From GCA-2737125 sp044336815 (GTDB lineage: Bacteria > Actinomycetota > Actinomycetes > S36-B12): a stretch of DNA of 10,718 nucleotides. Within the stretch, counting starts at the first letter, position 1. Each line of letters opens with the position of its first letter. The stretch is from NCBI GenBank assembly GCA_044336815.1, contig JBIIOU010000061.1, forward strand, positions 1 through 10,718. The letters are read 5' to 3'. Below are positions 7,961 through 10,718 of this stretch, one piece after another. Position numbers and translations under genes: made by a program. The notes beneath the pieces were generated by a model that was not told where the DNA came from, did not search any database, and was given only the letters and a program-made list of their open reading frames with translations.

Positions 7961-7978
7961 GTGGATGCGCCTATCCAC
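7961..7978. repeat. Inverted repeat in the divergent promoter region
   Basis: GTGGAT, six bases, then ATCCAC. It lies about midway between the two divergent starts. It lacks a T-run, so it is not a terminator; an operator or chance are the remaining options. Confidence 0.3.
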
Positions 7979-8020
7979 GCCATGCGGTGCGAGCAAGATC
8001 ACAGCCTCGAATACCGCCCG

Positions 8021-8045
8021 GCTGGGTTTCGAGCTGGGTTTTCGA
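8021..8045. repeat. Tandem 12/13-base repeat upstream of the YbaK gene
   Basis: GCTGGGTTTCGA is followed directly by GCTGGGTTTTCGA, differing by one inserted T. It ends ten bases before the TACGCT -10 box, covering the region where a -35 element or activator site would lie. It may be a slippage product. Confidence 0.35.
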
Positions 8046-8054
8046 AATTACGGA

Positions 8055-8060
8055 TACGCT
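8055..8060 (+). promoter_or_regulatory. -10 box of a leaderless promoter for the YbaK-family gene
   Basis: TACGCT fits TANNNT and is followed by exactly six bases and then the GTG start at 8067, so transcription would begin at or next to the start codon. There is no Shine-Dalgarno sequence, which agrees with a leaderless transcript. No clear -35 is visible. Confidence 0.5.
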
Positions 8061-8066
8061 CATTGC

Positions 8067-8549
8067 GTGAGCGAAACCACCGAACAGCAGTCCGTAATCA
8101 AAGTCCGTGCAGCACTAGCGCTCCTTGGCGCCCGCGGGGAGGTGCGGGCCCTTGACGACAGCGCGCGTACCGCGAAGGAGGCCGCCGCCGCCCTAGGCAT
8201 CGAAGTTGGGCAAATCGCGAGTTCGCTCATCTTTCTCGCCGACGGTGAACCGGTACTTGTTATCGCCTCTGGAGGTCATCGCGTCGACACCACGCAACTT
8301 GCCGCGGTTCTTGGAGTGAACGAAATAACCAAGGCCAACGCCGACGACGTTCGAGCAGCTACCGGCTTCGCAATCGGTGGCGTTGCACCGGTTGGCCATC
8401 CGCACCCACTTCGAACAGTCGTAGATATTGCTCTGTCGAGGTATGACGAGGTATGGGCCGCCGGAGGCCACCCGCACTATGTGTTCCCGACGAGTTACGA
8501 CGAACTACTTCGCATAACGGCTGGAGAGGCCGCCGAGGTCGGCGCGTAA
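8067..8549 (+). CDS. YbaK/EbsC-family protein (aminoacyl-tRNA deacylase-like), complete copy
   Basis: This 160-residue protein matches the YbaK/EbsC fold, used by trans-editing enzymes that hydrolyse mischarged tRNAs such as Cys-tRNA(Pro); the substrate of this one is unknown. Family signatures are ALGIEVGQIASSLIF (42 to 56), ADGEPVLVIASGGHRVD (58 to 74), ATGFAIGGVAPVGH (98 to 111), the YDEVWAAGGHPHYVFPT segment (126 to 142) and ELLRIT (146 to 151). The key lysine of classical YbaK (in a KSL motif) is replaced by serine, S52. I recall Asn or Ser there in other actinobacterial members, so this is probably a subfamily trait rather than decay. The GTG at 8067 was chosen because it gives the family length and fits a leaderless start; an ATG at 7965 would add 34 unrelated residues. 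Its last 53 codons recur in diverged form beyond the transporter gene. Confidence 0.9.
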   Translation: MSETTEQQSVIKVRAALALLGARGEVRALDDSARTAKEAAAALGIEVGQIASSLIFLADGEPVLVIASGGHRVDTTQLAAVLGVNEITKANADDVRAATGFAIGGVAPVGHPHPLRTVVDIALSRYDEVWAAGGHPHYVFPTSYDELLRITAGEAAEVGA

Positions 8550-8560
8550 GCCGCTCCCGC

Positions 8561-8566
8561 TAGCGT
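8561..8566 (+). promoter_or_regulatory. -10 box of a leaderless promoter for the MFS gene
   Basis: TAGCGT fits TANNNT and stands exactly six bases before the GTG start at 8573, the same spacing as at 8055 and 10513. No Shine-Dalgarno precedes the gene, and the in-frame TAG inside the box rules out a longer protein. No good -35 is seen. Confidence 0.45.
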
Positions 8567-8572
8567 GGCCTG

Positions 8573-9778
8573 GTGCCAGTCGTCCTCCTGCAGGTAGCCA
8601 ACTTCACCTCAGGGGTCGGCAATTCGATCGTGATGATCGCGTTGCCCTGGCTGGTGCTAGTCCGCACCGACTCCCCCGCCGCGGCGGGCCTGGTGGCCGC
8701 CCTCAGCGCTCTTCCAGCCCTGGTGATGGCACCGGTGGCAGGGTGGCTGGTCGACCATCTGGGCCGGCGGTTGGTCAGCGTCGGATCGGACGTCCTGTCG
8801 GCGCTGTCAGTGGCCGCCATCCCCATCGTGGCGTCGATCACGGACCTGACCTTCACGTGGATCGTGGTCCTCGCGGTGATAGGGGCGACGTTCGATCCGG
8901 CGGGCTACACCGCACGCCGGTCGCTGCTGCCCGACGTGTCCGCCGCAAGTGGCATGCCCATCGAGCGGTTGAACGGCATCCACGAGGGCGTCTTCGCAGT
9001 TGGGTGGACAGTCGGGCCCTTGCTCGGCACGGTGCTGATCGCGACCGGTGGCCCCGAGACGGTGTTCTGGGCGCCCTTCGCACTCTTCCTGGCCGCGGCT
9101 GGGTGCGTCGCGGCCATGCGCGTGGCGGACGCGGGCCAGCAGGCTCGGGCTGAGCGGATCGCCGCGGGCACAGAGGTGACCGGCTGGGCCGGAATTGTGC
9201 TCGGCTTCAGCGCCTTGTGGCGGGACCGTCTCCTGCGCACGCTCACGATCGCCGTCCTCATGCTGTCTGCCATCTACCTGCCCATCGAGGCGGTGGTGCT
9301 CCCGACGTTCTACGAGGCACTCGGAGATCCCGCATCACTCGGCATCGTTATTGCAGCCTTGTCCGGCGGTTCTGCCATCGGTGCGTTCAGTTACGGCTGG
9401 CTCACCGTCCGCATGTCGCGCAAGGCTCTCACCCGCGTGGTTCTCATCGGCACGGCAGCGAGCATCATCCCGATGGCGCTGCTGCCCGCGCTCCCCCTCA
9501 TGGTGGTCGCCGCGTTCTTCCTCGGCCTGTGCTGGGGGCCGTTCAACCCACTGATGAGCACGCTCGTGCAGCGTCGAGTTCCCGCCGACGAACAGGGCCG
9601 CGTGTATGGCGTGCAGCTCTCCGTCTTCTATGCGGCGCCCCCGCTGGCGATGCTCGCGGTCGGCTTCTCCGTGGAGCGCTTCGGCGTCTCCGCCACGTAC
9701 CTCGGCCTCGCCGGGATCCTCGCTGCGACCGCCCTCCTTGTCCTGTTGGCACCGGGACTCAAGGAGATCGACGACTGA
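8573..9778 (+). CDS. MFS transporter, efflux type (MFS_3-like)
   Basis: A 401-residue membrane protein with about twelve hydrophobic segments in two halves split by a polar loop near residues 185 to 203. The first helix carries NFTSGVGNSIVMIALPW (10 to 26), typical of the drug/siderophore/macrolide efflux branch of the major facilitator superfamily. Motif A is recognisable as GWLVDHLGRR (57 to 66), with His where Arg is usual. A second-half signature is FFLGLCWGPFNPLMSTLVQ (315 to 333) followed by VPADEQGRVYG (336 to 346). The substrate cannot be told. The gene is far richer in GC than its neighbours: 45 of 60 bases in 9481 to 9540, against 30 of 60 in 10201 to 10260 within the GNAT gene. It lies between a whole and a partial YbaK copy, so it was probably acquired. 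The N-terminus is slightly shorter than in many relatives but reaches helix 1. Confidence 0.88.
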   Translation: MPVVLLQVANFTSGVGNSIVMIALPWLVLVRTDSPAAAGLVAALSALPALVMAPVAGWLVDHLGRRLVSVGSDVLSALSVAAIPIVASITDLTFTWIVVLAVIGATFDPAGYTARRSLLPDVSAASGMPIERLNGIHEGVFAVGWTVGPLLGTVLIATGGPETVFWAPFALFLAAAGCVAAMRVADAGQQARAERIAAGTEVTGWAGIVLGFSALWRDRLLRTLTIAVLMLSAIYLPIEAVVLPTFYEALGDPASLGIVIAALSGGSAIGAFSYGWLTVRMSRKALTRVVLIGTAASIIPMALLPALPLMVVAAFFLGLCWGPFNPLMSTLVQRRVPADEQGRVYGVQLSVFYAAPPLAMLAVGFSVERFGVSATYLGLAGILAATALLVLLAPGLKEIDD

Positions 9779-9814
9779 CGAGCCCTCGTCCCGGTACTCC
9801 ACCAGCAAGACCCC

Positions 9815-9976
9815 GCACCAGTTGGCCATCCACATATACTTCGAAACATCGTAGATATTGCGCTGTCGCGTTTTGACGACGTATGGGCAGCGGTTGGGCA
9901 TCCGCACTACGTATTCCCGACGAACTACGACGAGCGACTTCGTATAACCGATGGCGAGGCGGCAGAAGTTGGGTGA
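9815..9976 (+). pseudogene. Remnant of a second YbaK-family gene (3' end only)
   Basis: Read from 9815 this gives 53 codons ending in TGA at 9976, equivalent to residues 107 to 159 of the complete copy at 8067 to 8549. Of these 53 residues 44 are identical; in the first 150 aligned bases from GTTGGCCATC I count 32 mismatches and no gaps. The nine replacements are mostly mild (Val/Ile, Tyr/Phe, Glu/Asp, Ser/Asn), so the copy diverged as a working gene and was cut later. Homology stops abruptly at about 9814. There is no ATG, GTG or TTG codon in frame before or within it, so it is not expected to be translated. It lies in the same frame as the MFS gene after that gene's TGA. Confidence 0.85.
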
Positions 9977-10454
9977 TCTCCCAGGCGTAGGCGAAATCAC
10001 GATATGCCAAATTGATGACAACTACCCGCGACAGTTGATCCCCAGCCCCTACGACAACTGGGGTGAGATGGCAGCAGCAAACCAAATGCTTATCGACAGG
10101 TGGTGCGTCAAACTTGCCGCCCATGGCAAGCCCGCAATCGATGTTGGCTACCTATCGGCGCACGCGGTCTGGTACGGGCCCACGGTCGCATCAAAGGCCA
10201 TGAACATCGGGATCAGCATCATTGCTGAGTATCGAGGCCAAGGTATTGGCACTATGAGCCAAAGACTTCTCGCTGAGCATTTACATGAGCAAGGCTACTT
10301 ACGTGTTGAAGCATCGACCGATGTTGAAAATAAGTCAGAGCAGCACGCCCTTGCCGGTGCCGGCTTCCAATTTGAGGGCATCGCCCGCCTAGCGCAGGGC
10401 CGAGCAGATGGCATTCACGACCTCCAGGTGTGGTCACATATCGCTAACCCTTAG
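9951..10454 (+). CDS. GNAT-family N-acetyltransferase (RimJ/RimL-like)
   Basis: The protein, 167 residues from the ATG at 9951, would transfer an acetyl group from acetyl-CoA to an amine. The acetyl-CoA loop is clear in ISIIAEYRGQGIGT (88 to 101, the R/QxxGxG pattern), followed by a helix QRLLAEHLHEQG (104 to 115), a strand RVEASTDVENK (118 to 128) and the GAGFQFEG segment (137 to 144) that closes the fold; HDLQVW is the last strand. The substrate is unknown. The ATG lies inside the YbaK remnant; a TTG at 9969, overlapping the remnant's TGA, is an alternative that gives 161 residues. Either way the gene was probably once coupled to an intact ybaK. Base composition is native (about half GC), unlike the MFS gene before it. 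Confidence 0.85.
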   Translation: MARRQKLGDLPGVGEITICQIDDNYPRQLIPSPYDNWGEMAAANQMLIDRWCVKLAAHGKPAIDVGYLSAHAVWYGPTVASKAMNIGISIIAEYRGQGIGTMSQRLLAEHLHEQGYLRVEASTDVENKSEQHALAGAGFQFEGIARLAQGRADGIHDLQVWSHIANP

Positions 10455-10468
10455 TTGATTGGCTGAAA

Positions 10469-10483
10469 ACCTTACGAGAAGGT
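10469..10483. repeat. Small inverted repeat after the GNAT gene
   Basis: ACCTT, five bases, AAGGT. The stem is short and has no following T-run, so it is at best a weak hairpin in the 70-base gap between the GNAT gene and the next gene. A standard terminator is not supported. Confidence 0.25.
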
Positions 10484-10512
10484 AGTTCCCAAGCGGTCGC
10501 TGACTGGCGGCC

Positions 10513-10518
10513 TAGACT
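10513..10518 (+). promoter_or_regulatory. -10 box of a leaderless promoter for the right-edge membrane protein gene
   Basis: TAGACT fits TANNNT and is six bases before the ATG at 10525. No Shine-Dalgarno lies at a usable distance, and no clear -35 is seen. It suggests that this gene starts its own transcript rather than relying on the GNAT gene. Confidence 0.5.
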
Positions 10519-10524
10519 TAAGCC

Positions 10525-10718
10525 ATGAGCGTGCGGGTGTACACCGGGCGCCACTCTGATCGTGGCGGAGTCCCATCCGGCTGGCTGCCTTATGTGCCCT
10601 GGGTACTCGCCGGGCTCACAATCACTGGCCAGATCATCTGGGTGCTAGTAGGTGATGAACCACGCCAAGTTCTCACGATCTTGACAGTCGTAACTTTTTT
10701 TCTGGCAAGCGCAACGCA
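10525..10718 (+). CDS. Membrane protein, N-terminal part, possibly carotenoid biosynthesis (CruF/DUF422-type)
   Basis: Only 64 full codons are present before the window ends. The start is a short polar stretch (SVRVYTGRHSDRGG) followed by two hydrophobic segments, about residues 18 to 42 (with LPYVPWVLAGLTITGQ) and 48 to 63 (with VLTILTVVTFFLASAT). The pattern of a first helix ending in GQI, a short loop, then a VLT(I/V)xTVVxFFLAS-type helix recalls the beginning of actinobacterial carotenoid biosynthesis proteins of the DUF422 group, which includes the 2'-hydratase CruF. This rests on memory of the family and on few residues, so it could be another small multi-pass membrane protein. The leaderless ATG start is the only reasonable one. 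No carotenoid partner gene is in view to support the call. Confidence 0.45.
   Translation, partial: MSVRVYTGRHSDRGGVPSGWLPYVPWVLAGLTITGQIIWVLVGDEPRQVLTILTVVTFFLASAT

Larger units (their letters stand above)
7884..8066. other. Divergent intergenic region between etfB and the YbaK-family gene
   Basis: This 183-base stretch must hold the promoter for etfBA (leftwards) and for the YbaK gene (rightwards). For etfB the best -10 I can see is TAAATT on the minus strand (7927 to 7922), without a good -35. A perfect 6-base inverted repeat GTGGAT...ATCCAC with a 6-base loop lies at 7961 to 7978, and a near-perfect tandem repeat at 8021 to 8045. An open frame from 7965 continues into the YbaK gene, but its first 34 codons do not resemble the family. 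Confidence 0.5.

Noticed and set aside
8193..8477. Minus-strand frame opposite the YbaK gene
   Set aside because: Shadow of a well-supported plus-strand gene with clear family motifs; no protein family recognised.
9784..9810. Weak likeness of the bases after the MFS stop to the start of the MFS gene (both can be read LVPV...Q)
   Set aside because: Only 16 of 24 bases agree over a very short stretch; chance explains it.
8549..9815. Insertion sequence or transposon carrying the MFS gene
   Set aside because: No transposase, no terminal inverted repeats and no short target duplication were found; the flanking repeat is the diverged YbaK gene end, which fits homologous recombination better.
9779..9976. 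Open frame directly after the MFS stop codon, in the same frame, running into the YbaK remnant (possible TGA read-through fusion)
   Set aside because: The frame match has a one in three chance, the linker of about 12 codons is unlike any family I know, and no read-through signal is visible.
9335..10021. Long minus-strand frame of 228 codons opposite the MFS gene and the remnant
   Set aside because: It is antisense to the MFS coding frame and the YbaK remnant. Its similarity to the minus-strand frame at 8193 to 8477 is explained by the two YbaK copies on the plus strand.
10455..10524. Rho-independent terminator after the GNAT gene
   Set aside because: The only hairpin has a 5-base stem and no T-run.

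Overview
The window looks like chromosomal DNA from a mid-GC actinobacterium. The left three quarters (positions 1 to 7883, all minus strand) carry a gene order familiar from Actinobacteria: etfB, etfA, a cysteine desulfurase, mnmA, a small MetE-like enzyme, ligA, gatC and gatA. The proteins carry actinobacterial-type motifs, for example in LigA and MnmA. Several starts on the plus strand look leaderless, with a TANNNT hexamer exactly six bases before the start codon, which is also common in this phylum. I cannot place the genus. No tRNA, rRNA, CRISPR array, insertion sequence or origin was seen, and no stretch longer than about 185 bases lacks a gene.

Minus-strand block, in the direction of transcription. 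The two subunits of electron transfer flavoprotein (etfB, etfA) come first. After a 62-base gap with a possible promoter and a repeat-rich operator-like stretch, six genes run head to tail with gaps of at most 16 bases or overlaps of 4 to 11 bases: cysteine desulfurase, mnmA, MetE-like, ligA, gatC, gatA (cut by the window edge). The first two cooperate: the desulfurase supplies persulfide sulfur that MnmA uses to thiolate tRNA uridine 34. GatC and GatA belong to the amidotransferase that corrects Glu-tRNA(Gln) or Asp-tRNA(Asn). LigA seals DNA nicks. The unit therefore joins tRNA maturation and genome maintenance, and its ATGA/GTGA overlaps suggest translational coupling.

Plus-strand block, from 8067. 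A YbaK/EbsC-family gene, an MFS efflux-type transporter, a broken second copy of the YbaK 3' end, a GNAT acetyltransferase, and the first 64 codons of a membrane protein that resembles the start of actinobacterial carotenoid-biosynthesis (CruF/DUF422-type) proteins.

The main unusual point is in this right-hand block. The transporter is much richer in GC than its surroundings. It sits between a complete YbaK gene and a diverged 53-codon remnant of another YbaK gene (about 79% DNA identity, 44 of 53 residues identical). The remnant still overlaps the start of the GNAT gene. This looks like an acquisition that split an ancestral ybaK-GNAT pair. I see no convincing novel defence or mobile system; the rest of the window is conserved housekeeping.
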